The notes under the pieces: generated by a model
Database searches by the model: none
The model's input: the letters and a program-made list of their open reading frames with translations, nothing else
Told to the model about the DNA's origin: nothing
Origin: Gautieria morchelliformis
Taxonomy: Eukaryota; Basidiomycota; Agaricomycetes; Gomphales; Gomphaceae
Length of the DNA stretch: 64,000 nt
Assembly: GCA_015179125.1 (NCBI GenBank)
Contig: WHVA01000365.1
Span: 54,383-118,382, forward strand
Direction of reading: 5' to 3'
Program-made: the position numbers and the translations under genes
Part shown: positions 11,422-21,764 of the stretch, in pieces
Numbering within the stretch: position 1 is the stretch's first letter
Layout of the letters: every line of letters starts with the position of its first letter

Positions 11422-12189
11422 ATGGGAGCCAAAATGCTCAACGAGGAAACGGGCAGAGGATACGCGATAGCTCTGGACAACCAGGCAGCGATCCAAACGA
11501 CCCGAAGAGAGAGCGCCATATCAGGACAGTACATAGTCAACGCTCTACACAGACAAGTCCAAAGAGTGGTCGAGCGACAGCCAGCGGTGAAAGTCGTCAT
11601 TAGGTGGGTACCGGGACACGAAGGCATAGAAGGAAACGAAAGAGCAGATGAGGAGGCCAAAAAGGCAGCAAAGGGGGACTCCAACAGAAACCAGGAGGTA
11701 CCCATAGAATGTCGAGGGAATATGCCGATAAGCAGGACCGCCGAGACCCAGAGACACAACTCAGAGCTCAAGCAGATGGTGAGGAACATGTTTGCTAAGT
11801 CTCCCAGAGCACAGCGCGCGTTCGAAATTGACCCAAGCACGCCGTCAGCAACATTCTCAAAGATTACCAAAGACATGCCATGCTGACACGCTAGCCTACT
11901 TGTACAGCTTAGGACAGGGCACATCATGCTAAACAAGCACCTGCACAAAATTGGCAAGGCGGACTCACCCATGTGCCCAGCATGCAGAAGCGCGCAAGAA
12001 ACCGTCCATCACTACCTATTCCGATGCCCGGGGTACAGCGAACAAAGGAAATGTTTGGAGAAGGGGTTGAGGAGAGGAGCAAAGTCTGTGAAAATGCTTC
12101 TAGGAAGCCACAATGCCATGGAACACACATTTTGGTATATAAATGATACAGGCAGGTTCGAGAAGACATACAGAAATGCGGGTGCCTGA
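11422..12189 (+). pseudogene. LINE RNase H domain and C-terminal zinc knuckle
   Basis: AIALDNQAAIQTTRRESAIS, then VIRWVPGHEGIEGNERADEE, matches a ribonuclease H domain; the catalytic Asp of LDNQAA and Asp of ERADEEA are present. A single in-frame TGA (11884-11886) separates this from HASLLVQLRTGHIMLNKHLH and the zinc knuckle CPACRSAQETVHHYLFRC. The expected residue at the stop is Arg, so a CGA to TGA transition is a simple explanation. The domain begins abruptly at the deletion junction with the RT. Confidence 0.75.
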
Positions 12190-12283
12190 CACGCATGGGC
12201 CACCGTCTCTGCCGCTACCACGTGGGTGCACTGTGTGCACAGCGTCACTGCTTGGCGAAAAGGAGTGGGGAGGAGAGTCCTAG

Positions 12284-13690
12284 GTTAGATTGTTGCATTT
12301 TTTTTCTTACCTACACTGCTGTATGTATAATATCTATATATATACCTATACCCATATCCGTTCTCTTGTAAGAATGTCTTGTGCGAATCATACTCGTATT
12401 TCAACTTTGTGGCAGCCACACATTGATATTTCGCATTAGATCCATGCTCCACTGTACGTAGTGGGCTAGAAACCAACAAGTTTGATAAAGCATGGCAGTA
12501 CTATGGTCTAGAGAAATACAGATAAGGACATTTGGGATACCGTGACCTCAATACAGGACAATTCGCCGTCAGGGCCGAAACTGACTCGAAATATCACTCG
12601 TGAAAATTGCTGCAGTTTTTTTTTTTTTTTTTTTTTTTGTATATCCAATTTATCGTCTTTTGGGGCCATGCCCTATGTAAGACGGTGTGTACAATTTCAT
12701 TCTATCTGTTCTCCTTCTCGCCTTTCATCCTCGATCTCTACTTGTCCTCGGTAGGCAAAGCCCCAGGTTTGTCCATGCCTATGTGGGCGAGGTAGTGTGT
12801 GCGGCTGTGTGCCTTCTCTTCTAGCTCCTTGTTCTCTTCTCTGCCCCCCTACTCTTGTCCCTCTTCTTCACTCCTCCCATGTTCATACAGTCCCCCACAA
12901 CGATTACCAAACGAAGTGAAGGCTCTAATGCACTGCTGATATAGTTGCATGTGTCCACGAGCAGGAATGGGGGAGATGCGAGTGTTCAGCAAAGCTGGCA
13001 GGGTGGAGCAACAAGGCACTTACATTAGCTTTGATATGGCGTTTTGCATCGAGTGCGGGTGTAGGCAGGGCATTGTTCATGACCTCCTTGAACAGCGAGG
13101 GCAATAGATGGAGTCTGGAGCAGTTTCTGCGGTGCAGGAACATGGTTGGAAAGGAGTAAAGCGCTACAACCGGGCTGATTAAGGTAGCTGAAGCAAGCCC
13201 CTTCCATAAATAACAGAACTGTCATTCGTTTTGCGTCAAGTGCGGGCGTAGGCAGGGCATTGTTCATGACCTCCTTGAACAGCGAGGGCAATAGATGGAG
13301 TCTGGAGCAGTCAGTTTCTGCAGCGAAGGAACATGGTGGTTGGAAATGGCTCCTATGGTCCCTTATGGTCTCTTAGGGTTATGTAACCGTCCATGGACGC
13401 TTCAATGACGTGTCCATGGACGACGGCTCCCTGCAGTGGCCAGGGTGCCCTCAAGCTGACTAACCATGAACCCGGTAGTTTCCACTCCGGACTCCAGCGA
13501 CAGGTATGTGTGGAGCAAGACGATGTAAGCTAGTCAACAGTGCATGCTGGCCGAGTTCTCCACATAGATATATACCCGATATATTGTTGATTACTGCAAG
13601 GCAGCGTGGCATGCGCTCATACACCACATAGCTTAGGCGCTCTTTCTTATAAGTCTGCCCAACCCCAACCTGACCATTACTGTTAGTAAC
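12284..13690. other. Gene-free stretch with T tracts and a direct repeat
   Basis: Contains a T tract at about 12617-12638, a CT-rich region (12700-12890) and the 110-120-bp direct repeat pair at 13041-13347 listed separately. No coding region could be supported until the glutathione S-transferase start at 13691. Confidence 0.45.
13041..13347. repeat. Direct repeat pair of about 110-120 bp
   Basis: Unit 1 (about 13041-13150) and unit 2 (about 13228-13347) share the block GGCAGGGCATTGTTCATGAC and the following bases through GAGTCTGGAGCAG, and both end near ACATGGTTGGAAA-type sequence. They are about 77 bp apart; unit 2 has small insertions. No coding meaning is evident. Confidence 0.8.
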
Positions 13691-14022
13691 ATGTCTTCCA
13701 ACAGTATCATCATGCTATATGATGCACCTTCAGACTTTAATGGCAAAGCATGGAGTGCCAACATGTAGAAGGCGAGGTAACTCCCAACGGTAGCGAGAAA
13801 TATTGGGGTCAGTGCAGCTTATGACTCAATTCAACTAGGTATGCGCTCAACTACAAGGGAGTACCCTACAAGACCATCTGGCTCGAATATCCTGAAATCG
13901 AGCCCACCATGCGCAGTATAGGTGCTGCGCCGACCACGAAAAAACCTGATGGGAGCCCTTTATACACCCTCCCGGTGATTGTGGATCCATCCCGCACTGC
14001 CCCTTCCGGCGGCCCTACAGTC

Positions 14023-14519
14023 TGTTGGGTGCATTGATGCTCCTGCACCAAAATCAAGCATAATATATCCAATTTATTGTGTGCTTTCTCAATTTCTTCT
14101 CATGTTGTTCTTGTATCATGCATCCATTTCTCTGGTGATTTTCGAAATTTTCCACTCACTCCCTGTCTCTCTATTTCATTTTGTTATTCCTACTTTCACA
14201 AGCGGCTGCACCCAGCGGAGTCTGAAATGACTTCGACGCGCGAGCTCTTGGGCGCTAAAGGGCCGGATAGTAGTACATGCGCAGTGAAACAATTTCCCCC
14301 TCTCTCAGTGACAACTAAATTCACTGAGAGAGGCAAGTAAATTAGTCTAGCATTCTTTCGATTTATTGACCTAGAAATCCTCTGTAGTGAATTAATTTCT
14401 AGGTAGTGTATAATATATTTACAGTGACAACTAAATTCACTGAGAGAGTGAATTAATTTCTAGTCTATTCTTTTGAGCAACAAGTCCATACCTACTGCCT
14501 ATAATTCCTGTCCTCTACA
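14023..14519 (+). repeat. Copia 5' LTR
   Basis: Starts TGTTGGGTGCATTGATG and ends CCTCTACA. Contains a 12-bp inverted repeat, CTCTCTCAGTGA (14300-14311) with its complement at 14321-14332, and a partial second copy of that block near 14422. A TATA-like AT-rich stretch TATAATATATT lies near 14409. Confidence 0.95.
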
Positions 14520-14533
14520 GGGTTATGGGCCCC
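14520..14533 (+). promoter_or_regulatory. Primer binding site matching half of tRNA-iMet
   Basis: GGGTTATGGGCCC directly follows the 5' LTR. It is complementary to the anticodon-arm region of initiator methionine tRNA rather than to its 3' end. This is the half-tRNA priming known from Drosophila copia and relatives. The likely start codon of the polyprotein (14525) lies inside this site. Confidence 0.75.
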
Positions 14534-17500
14534 GGAGACACTTCTGAGAAGCTATTGGGTGTTGAGAAGCTTGCTACTGATGGTAGTAATTGGCCATTGT
14601 GGCGAGCCACTCTCATCAGCTATTTCGAGTCCAAAAATCTACTCAAGCATGTAGAAGGGAGAGTCACTCGACCTCCTGATCCTCCAGTTATGCCCCCAGG
14701 CCATATTCTTACAGAAGCTGAGGAAACTCAGATGGATAAGGCTGAGGAGAAGCTGGAGAGATACCTTGCTAGAGAAGGACAAGCCAAGACCCAAATCATC
14801 GTCTCAGTGTCAGAGTCATTAGCCCTGATGCTACAGAAGCAGAAGACAGCAAAAGAGACTTGGGATGCATTGGTCAATGAAATGACCAAAAAGCCCAAGA
14901 TGGTCCTCACCAGCCTGCAGAGACAACTCCGCAGTATGAGATGTCCTGAGGATGGAGACTTGAGAGATCATTTGGACAAGGCCCAAGACCTATATGCTCG
15001 TCTTAATGAGATGGGAGCCAGAGTTTCCGAAGAAGAATTCATGGACATCATCCTTGCATCACTTCCACCATCCTATGAGGCAGTCATGAATGCCCTTACC
15101 ACTTCGCTTGAAGAATGCGGGATGCCATTGGTCCCTGATAATATTATTAGGGTACTAAAGGCTCAGTATGACAGGAAGAAAACACTCCCGCAAGAAGAGC
15201 AGGTGTTTATTGGTTCATCTACTAAGAAGGACCAGAAGGGGCAGAAGGCGCATGTATGCACCAACTGCAAAAAGCCTGGACATTCTATCGAAAATTGCTG
15301 GGCTAAAGGAGGTGGTAAAGAAGGTCAAGGACCACGTCAGAAGAAAAAAGCCAAAGCCAAGAAGAAGAAGAAGGGTAAAGCAAAAGCGAATGTTGCCGAA
15401 GAAGAGTCCTCTTCTGAGGAAAGTGGTGATGGGCATCTTGCCTTCACCAATTTTGACGAGTGCTCTAATTTCAATCTGAGCACATCCTCAGGAGTTATAG
15501 TTATACTCGACACCGGAACGACATCGCATATGACTCCTCACAAAAATTTATTGAGGAACTACTGTCAATTCTCACAGCCGAGGACTATCCGAGCAGCCAA
15601 CAAAGGCACTTTTGATGCCTTTGGTTCAGGACTGCTTGTATTATCCAACAAGGTTGGAGATAAAACAGTAGAAGTCACGTTGCAAGATACATATTATGCT
15701 CCAAAAATTGCTGCTACCCTCGTCTCGATCGGTCGGTGCGATGATGCTGGCTACGATATTCGACTCGGTGGCCAGAAATGCACAATATCTAACGCTACTG
15801 GAAAGGTATTGATGCAAGCACCGAAGGTCAATGGTTTATATCGACTAGACCTCCAGTCACCAAGTGCTCAAGCCCATATATGTTTGTCTGCCATGGAAAT
15901 TCATCAAAAAATGGGGCACATCTCACAGAAGTCCCTACAACATCTATTAAATCATGGCATGATATTGGGCATTGAACTGAGCTCCACAGGCGATAGAATT
16001 GTCTGCGATGCGTGTATTCAGGCTAAGATTGCACGCAAACCTCTTCCTCGAGAACCCAGAGACCGAACATCAAAATTCGGTGACAGAATTTATTCTGATG
16101 TCTGGGGACCTGCAAGGCACTTCACAATCGATAAGAAGTCATATTATGTCTCCTTTATCGATGATTACTCAAGAGAATCGGTGATCTATCTCATGGCGAA
16201 CAAATCAGAAGCATTCTCAAAGTACAAGCTCTATGAGGCTTTAATGCTTCGACAGAGAAATGTGCACATCAAGGCACTTGTTTCTGATCGAGGGGGCGAG
16301 TATACGAGCTCTGAATTCGAACAGCATCTAGCTAAACAAGGCACGGGGCATCAGTTGACGGTACACGACACACCAGAGTCTAATGGTGTTGCCGAACGTC
16401 TGAACCGAACTCTCACTGAGAGAACTCGTGCCATGCTGTTAGAATCATGCCTTCCTAAGATATTATGGGGCTATGCAATACAGCATGCCAATTATCTTAG
16501 GAACAGGACGCACACAAGAGCTCTACCGGATAAAACGCCCTACGAGATGATCCACCATGAGAAACCGAATCTCAAAGACATTCATGCGTGGGGAACTGAA
16601 GTCTATGTTAAGGTCACTCAGGGAGATAAATTGGAAGCTCGTGCCAAGAGAGCTCGGTGGATAGGAATTTCTGCACAGAGCCATGGTCATTATATTTATT
16701 GGCCTGACTCGCACAAAGTTTCTGTCGAGCGGAATGTTGTGTTTGATTCAGAGATGAAGAAGGGAAAGGTCCCAATCATTTCTATTGAGGAATCCAAGCT
16801 ACCTACGTCTAGAGAGGAGAAGAAGGCCATTCCGGCATCAGTGCCTGTGCCCGGTCGCTTAGTCAGCGAAGAGGCAAAGATCGAAGAAATTGATGAAAGT
16901 GCACCAGAGGAATATCTTGAAAAGCTGCAACCTATTCAGGGAGTTGATGACAGACCTAGAGAAGCTGAACCGATAAGGAGAAGCGAAAGGATCCGTCAAC
17001 AACAAGTGCAGCCGGCCCCATCAGGTCCCGTAACAAGATCTCAAACCCAGAGACAAGCTGGCGCACATATGACTACGCTAGCTTACGAGGACGTTGAGGA
17101 CCATAAAGAAGTTTTATTCGACCAAGAATTATCCTCCGAGATTGATGGCATCAGTAGCTATGAGTGTGCCATCAGTGCGTTTCTAACCGACGATCAAAAC
17201 AATAACAAGGCGCCGGATTTGAGTCAAATTGAACCTAGCAATGCAGACGAAGCTCTGAATAATCCTATATGGAAGAAATCAATGGACAAAGAGTATGAGG
17301 CCCTAATCGACAAGGGAGTGTGGGAACGAGCCAAACCACCTCCTGGAGCCAATATTGTCGGTAATAAATGGGTCTACCTTTGGAAGCGTAATCCAGAAGG
17401 GAAACCAATAATGCCTAAATCGAGAATGGTGGCCCAAGGCTTCACACAGAAGTTTGGAGTCGACTATGATGAGACATACTCACCTGTTGCTCGGTTATCC

Positions 17501-18766
17501 TCCCTACGGATCATATGCGCCATTGCTGCTAGGAATGACTGGCCTATCCATCAAATGGACGTGGACTATGCATACCTCAATGCTACACTGCCTGAACCTA
17601 TTTACATGAAGCAGCCGTATGGATATGAGTCTGGAGACAAAGACGAAGTGCTACTTTTGAAGAAAGCACTCTATGGCCTCAAACAATCTGGAAGGGAATG
17701 GTATAAACGTCTAAGTGGTGAATTCCACAAATTAGGATTCACTACGTCAGCCACAGATGGGGCTGTATTTTATAGACGTGGCGGAAAGGGGCATGTGATC
17801 ATTGCAACAGCTGTGGATGATCTCACCATCACAGCTGAGAATCAGTCAGTCCTGGACGAAGTCAAACGAGATCTTGCTCAGGTCTTCAGTATGAAAGATC
17901 TAGGCGAGATTCATTGGCTATTGAATCTCAAAATCGAAAGAGACTGGCAGAAGAAAACTATTGCAATTTCACAACCTGCATACATCGAGAAGATCATTAA
18001 GAAATTCAATCTCGAAGATGCAAAGACTTATGCTACGCCCTTGATCCAGCCGTTAAATTATCAAAAGACCAATGTCCTTCTACAGAGAGAGGCAAGAAAG
18101 CCATGTCGAAGTTCCCATACAGGCAAGCTATAGGATCACTGATGTGGGCGCTGTAGCCACTCGACCTGACATTGCATTTGCGGTGTCGTTGCTTTCGCAA
18201 TTCCTCGAAAATCCAGGTGGCACACATTGGAATGCAGTCAAACGTGTCTTCAAATATTTGAAAGGCACGAAGCATTACAAGCTCACACTTGGAAGAAATC
18301 GAGACGGCTTGATGGGGTACTCAGATGCAGATTGGGGTTCACAGAGTCATAGGCGTTCGTATTCGGCATACTTATTTCAGATTGATGGAGGCACTGTTTC
18401 ATGGAGTTGCCAGAAACAGTCGATAGTAGCCCTCTCATCAACTGAAGCCGAATTCGTCGCCCTGACCCATGCGGGCAAAGAGGCTCTTTGGATGCGCCAT
18501 TTTATTTCTGAAATATTCCAACCACTGAACAGACCCATCAAAATTTATTCAGACAATCAATCAGCCATTGCCATCACATATGGCACTCAACAACACACGA
18601 GAACCAAACATTTGACATCAGATTATATTTCCTTCGAGATATAATCAAAAATCAACAAGCCAAGCTCGTTTATTTGCCAACCGAACAAATGTTGGCAGAT
18701 ATCCTCACCAAAGGACTTCCCAGTCCTAGAGTGAAGATCCTCAACGAACAAATTGGAATATATTAA
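14525..18766 (+). pseudogene. Copia gag-pol polyprotein with three frameshifts
   Basis: An uninterrupted frame from 14525 encodes Gag with a CCHC knuckle (CTNCKKPGHSIENC), then protease (ILDTGTTSHM; active-site Asp-Thr-Gly). The integrase has an HHCC zinc motif (HQKMGH and CDACIQAK) and a DDE core (SDVWGP, VSDRGGEYTS, ESNGVAERLNR). The RT has QMDVDYAYLNA and the box AVDDLTI. From about 18038 the protein continues only after one-base deletions near 18038, 18148 and 18611, moving through SLMWA / ATRPDIAFAVSLL, RNase H (LMGYSDADWG, ALSSTEAEFVAL) and the end EQMLADILTKGLPSPRVKI to a stop at 18764-18766. Each deletion falls in a short homopolymer. They are either real damage or sequencing errors; the first 1,170 codons are intact. 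Confidence 0.9.
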
Positions 18767-18779
18767 GCTTGAGGGGGCG

Positions 18780-19276
18780 TGTTGGGTGCATTGATGCTCC
18801 TGCACCAAAATCAAGCATAATATATCCAATTTATTGTGTGCTTTCTCAATTTCTTCTCATGTTGTTCTTGTATCATGCATCCATTTCTCTGGTGATTTTC
18901 GAAATTTTCCACTCACTCCCTGTCTCTCTATTTCATTTTGTTATTCCTACTTTCACAAGCGGCTGCACCCAGCGGAGTCTGAAATGACTTCGACGCACGA
19001 GCTCTTGGGCGCTAAAGGGCCGGATAGTAGTACATGCGCAGTGAAACAATTTCCCCCTCTCTCAGTGACAACTAAATTCACTGAGAGAGGCAAGTAAATT
19101 AGTCTAGCATTCTTTCGATTTATTGACCTAGAAATCCTCTGTAGTGAATTAATTTCTAGGTAGTGTATAATATATTTACAGTGACAACTAAATTCACTGA
19201 GAGAGTGAATTAATTTCTAGTCTATTCTTTTGAGCAACAAGTCCATACCTACTGCCTATAATTCCTGTCCTCTACA
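18780..19276 (+). repeat. Copia 3' LTR
   Basis: Same length as the 5' LTR and identical by eye apart from one CpG site. It is preceded by the purine-rich tract GAGGGGGCG (18771-18779), the presumed plus-strand primer, and followed by the target duplication CAGTC. Confidence 0.95.
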
Positions 19277-19910
19277 CAGTCATCTCAGAGTCCTTCCACA
19301 TCACTGAATATCTCGACGAGACCTACCCAACGCCATCCACAGGTGCCCTGTTTCCGCCAGGGACGAAGGCCTTGCAGCAGCTGTTCTATGACCACTTCTA
19401 TAAAAATGTCGTGATGGTAACCATCCCCATGGGGCTGCCAGAGCTGTTCAAGCACTTGAACGAGGGCAGTCATCCGTGAGTGGTATTATTGTAGCAATAT
19501 TGGGATAGCCTTCCTTGACTGTCTGTCATTAAAGGTATTGGAGACTCACCCGCAAAGCTATGCTCGGTGGGAAACTGGAAGAAGTCTGCCCTAAAGGATT
19601 TGAGAAGTGGAATGGGGTGTGGGATGAATTAGAAAAAGGCTTTTGGCTTGCTTGCGATTCAGTAGCCTGTGGTCTTACCCCTCAGCATCTAGCATTTGGT
19701 GGTCTGGCAGCATTGCTGGATAAGAATGGGAAGGATGGGAATACGCTCGTCATGGGCACGCATCCCACATTCTCCGACTTTGTCATTGCCGCGTTCTTGG
19801 AAATGCATTTCCTCCTTTGTCCTGAGGAACGGCAGAGAATGCGCACCTGGAATGGTGGAAGATGGGGGCGACTGAGAGACCAGTGTGCGAAGTGGAGGAG
19901 CGTACACTAA

Positions 19911-20671
19911 GGGGATGAAATTGGGCTCGCTGGTCACAACTAGTATGAAAGATATATTGTGCTGGATTACACAATTGAAGTTGTCGTTCGATTCTCCCAC
20001 TCCAAATTTCTCCATTGCTGGCTGATACGGGGTTCAGGTTGTATCTCAGTAAGCTTCGGTTACTCTTACGTGGAAGAGGTTTGGAGCAAAGTAGTACCTT
20101 GGATCTGGACTTAGGTCTGGCGCGTATGGTCCGGCTGTATGAAGTATTCTAAAATAATGCCAAAACATGTCATAAAAACATGAACAACTCATCACTGCCC
20201 TTACACACCCAGTTGAGACATCACAACACCACATATATGCACCTCCAGGCCACGTACACGCATTGATTGAGACTTTCTGAGCCCACACGCATTCACATAA
20301 CACAGCCTATATTACTCCATAAATCTGCGGACATGTTGTTGATCCAAGACCCCGGATTCACCCCTAGCCCGAGACAAAGCCCGAGCCCGAGACGTGGTGA
20401 TCTATGGAACGACTCAACAGCTAGCCCCTTGTGTACATTTCTTCCATCTTTCTTTCTTTCTCTCTCTCTTCCAAACAAACAGTCGTTATTTCTGATATCC
20501 ATGACTATCCACATCTCTTCCTATTCGATAGACAAGATACACACTCGCCGCTGCATCCAGAATGCCAGCCCCCCGAGTCCAACTGCTTGAGCACACACAC
20601 AGGTCACCTCCCCATTCCTCACACCGCAGTATGTCCTGTAGCTATGTCCCGTAGCTAGTTCAATAGCTCGG
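19911..20671. other. Intergenic, no gene seen
   Basis: Downstream of the glutathione S-transferase stop. Includes a GCCCGAG-rich patch (about 20360-20395) and, at its right end, two tandem TATGTCCYGTAGC motifs (about 20630-20655). These resemble the subterminal motifs of the adjacent inverted-repeat unit. Confidence 0.4.
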
Positions 20672-20731
20672 CTTAGTCGCTGCGGGACATGGAGCGCCGG
20701 CGCGCGCGCGTTACGTAAGCCATGTCCCGGA
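20672..20731 (+). repeat. Outer terminal inverted repeat of the arm unit
   Basis: CTTAGTCGCTGCGGGACATG (20672-20691) followed by a GC-rich stretch and TTACGTAAG. The reverse complement of the inner end of the same arm reads CTTAGATCACTGCGGGACAC, then a GC-rich stretch, then TTACGTGAG at a similar distance, giving an imperfect terminal inverted repeat of about 50 bp. Another CATGTCCCGGA copy lies at 20721-20731. The right arm lacks the first 18-20 bases of this terminus because its match ends at 46706. Confidence 0.6.
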
Positions 20732-20906
20732 CAAGCGGGGTTCGAACCGTGGGAGCGTGGACCTCGCGCACCGGCGGCACGGAATCAAAAGCCAAAAAAC
20801 GCGAGCGCTGACTCTAGACCAAAAACAAAAACAATCGGGCGCTCAAAAAAACGCGGGCGCTCGCGCGATCGCGTCTTGACCTGCGGCCGCCATCCACCTC
20901 CCCTTC

Positions 20907-21764
20907 ATGCCACCACATCCCTTTGTGCCTCCCACAGCCTCAGCCATCAACAGGGCCAAGGGTGCAGAGCTTGATCACTGGATCAGCCAGCTGAACACCC
21001 TTTCTTCTGCTCAGGCTGGCCAAAAAAGGAAACTTCTGACCAAGCAAGGGACTGTGGATGCGCGAAGGCGCAAAATTGCGCATTTTCTTAGGATTGACCT
21101 CACCCAGACCACCTCTGACCCTCCCGTTGCTGGCCCCCTCACTGTGGACAAGGCCATTGGCAAGGAGCAGTGGGCCTGGGCACGCACACTGGCCCAGGAA
21201 TGGGCTGAAGCTGAGGCCGCTGGTGTGAGCTTCAAGCTGTGGCCACAGTCTGAATGTGTGTGACCTTTTTATTTTTATTTTTATTTTTCCATCTGTGCTG
21301 ACATTGGAGGGTTAACGTTCAAAGCTTACCATCTTCTGCCTGATGACAGGGAGCGGCTCCAAAAGCTTCTTCCTGGCAGGCCACTGCCCCTCACCTTTCA
21401 CAACCCATCCGATCGTGATCAGCTCTGAGCACTGACCAGTGCAGCCGCCGACAATGACCTGGAGTCTTTGGAGAGGCTCAACGACATGTTCCCTGCTGTC
21501 CCACACCCCATCCCACCCTCTCCTTCAGCTCCAACATGGCCCGTCCCCATTCCTACTTCGTTTGCCTCTTCATCATCTCAGCTGGCTGCGCTCACCGCAT
21601 GTGATCAAGATATTGAGGTGATGGCACGCACAGAGGGCTTGCGTGAGGTGCTAGAGCAGGTGCAGAGTGGTCTGGTTCAACGCTTGCGTGACAGGTATGG
21701 GCCAGGGAAGGACAAGAAGGCTGATTCACCGGTCACCCTGGTCGTTGGAGAACCACTGAACTAG
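20907..21764 (+). pseudogene. Unrecognised orphan protein gene, two exons, one nonsense
   Basis: The first frame starts MPPHPFVPPTASAINRAKGA and runs 118 codons with a basic, helix-rich composition. A T-rich intron-like stretch (from GTGTGT at about 21257 to an AG near 21310) is followed by LTFKAYHLLPDDRERLQKLL and, after one in-frame TGA (about 21426), by ALTSAAADNDLESLERLNDM, a Pro/Ser-rich stretch and RLRDRYGPGKDKKADSP. It ends against the Gypsy fragment. I recognise no domain. The TGA is present in both arms, so it predates their duplication. Confidence 0.4.

Larger units (their letters stand above)
9612..12283 (+). mobile_element. LINE (non-LTR retrotransposon), internally deleted and decayed
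   Basis: Contains, in order, the C-terminal end of an endonuclease domain, a reverse transcriptase, an RNase H domain and a C-terminal CCHC-type zinc knuckle. This is the architecture of Tad/I-type fungal LINEs. The 5' end is truncated near the boundary with the adjacent LTR; the 3' end is approximate, placed before the T-rich stretch at about 12296. Several frames are used and stops interrupt the protein, so the copy is inactive. Confidence 0.75.
14023..19276 (+). mobile_element. Ty1/Copia LTR retrotransposon, full length, recent
   Basis: Two 497-bp LTRs (14023-14519 and 18780-19276) with TG...CA ends flank an internal region with a primer binding site, a gag-pol frame and a polypurine tract (18767-18779). 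The flanking 5-bp repeats CAGTC (14018-14022 and 19277-19281) are perfect. By eye the LTRs differ at a single base (GCGCG versus GCACG), indicating a recent insertion. The pol order is protease, integrase, reverse transcriptase, RNase H, which defines Copia. Three one-base deletions break the 3' part of pol. Confidence 0.95.
13691..19910 (+). pseudogene. Glutathione S-transferase gene, split by a Copia insertion
   Basis: Exon 1 (13691-13776), an intron (13777-13838), exon 2 (13839-14022, resuming 19282-19475), an intron (19476-19534) and exon 3 (19535-19910) join in phase to 280 codons. The N-terminal thioredoxin-fold part (MLYDAPSDFNGKAWS, YALNYKGVPYKTIWLEYPEI, LYTLPVIVDP, ISESFHITEYLDETYP) and the all-helical C-terminal half are typical of fungal GSTs, which conjugate glutathione to electrophiles in the cytosol. 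The ISES motif sits at the glutathione-binding turn. A 5.25-kb Copia element interrupts exon 2 with a CAGTC target duplication. Exon 1 also has an in-frame TAG (13766-13768) where this family has Trp, so the gene carries two independent lesions. Apart from these the frame is clean. Confidence 0.85.

Noticed and set aside
20721..20760. Possible tRNA because of GGTTCGAACC (mirror near 46655)
   Set aside because: Only a B-box-like motif; the T-arm stem does not pair and no A box or cloverleaf could be drawn.
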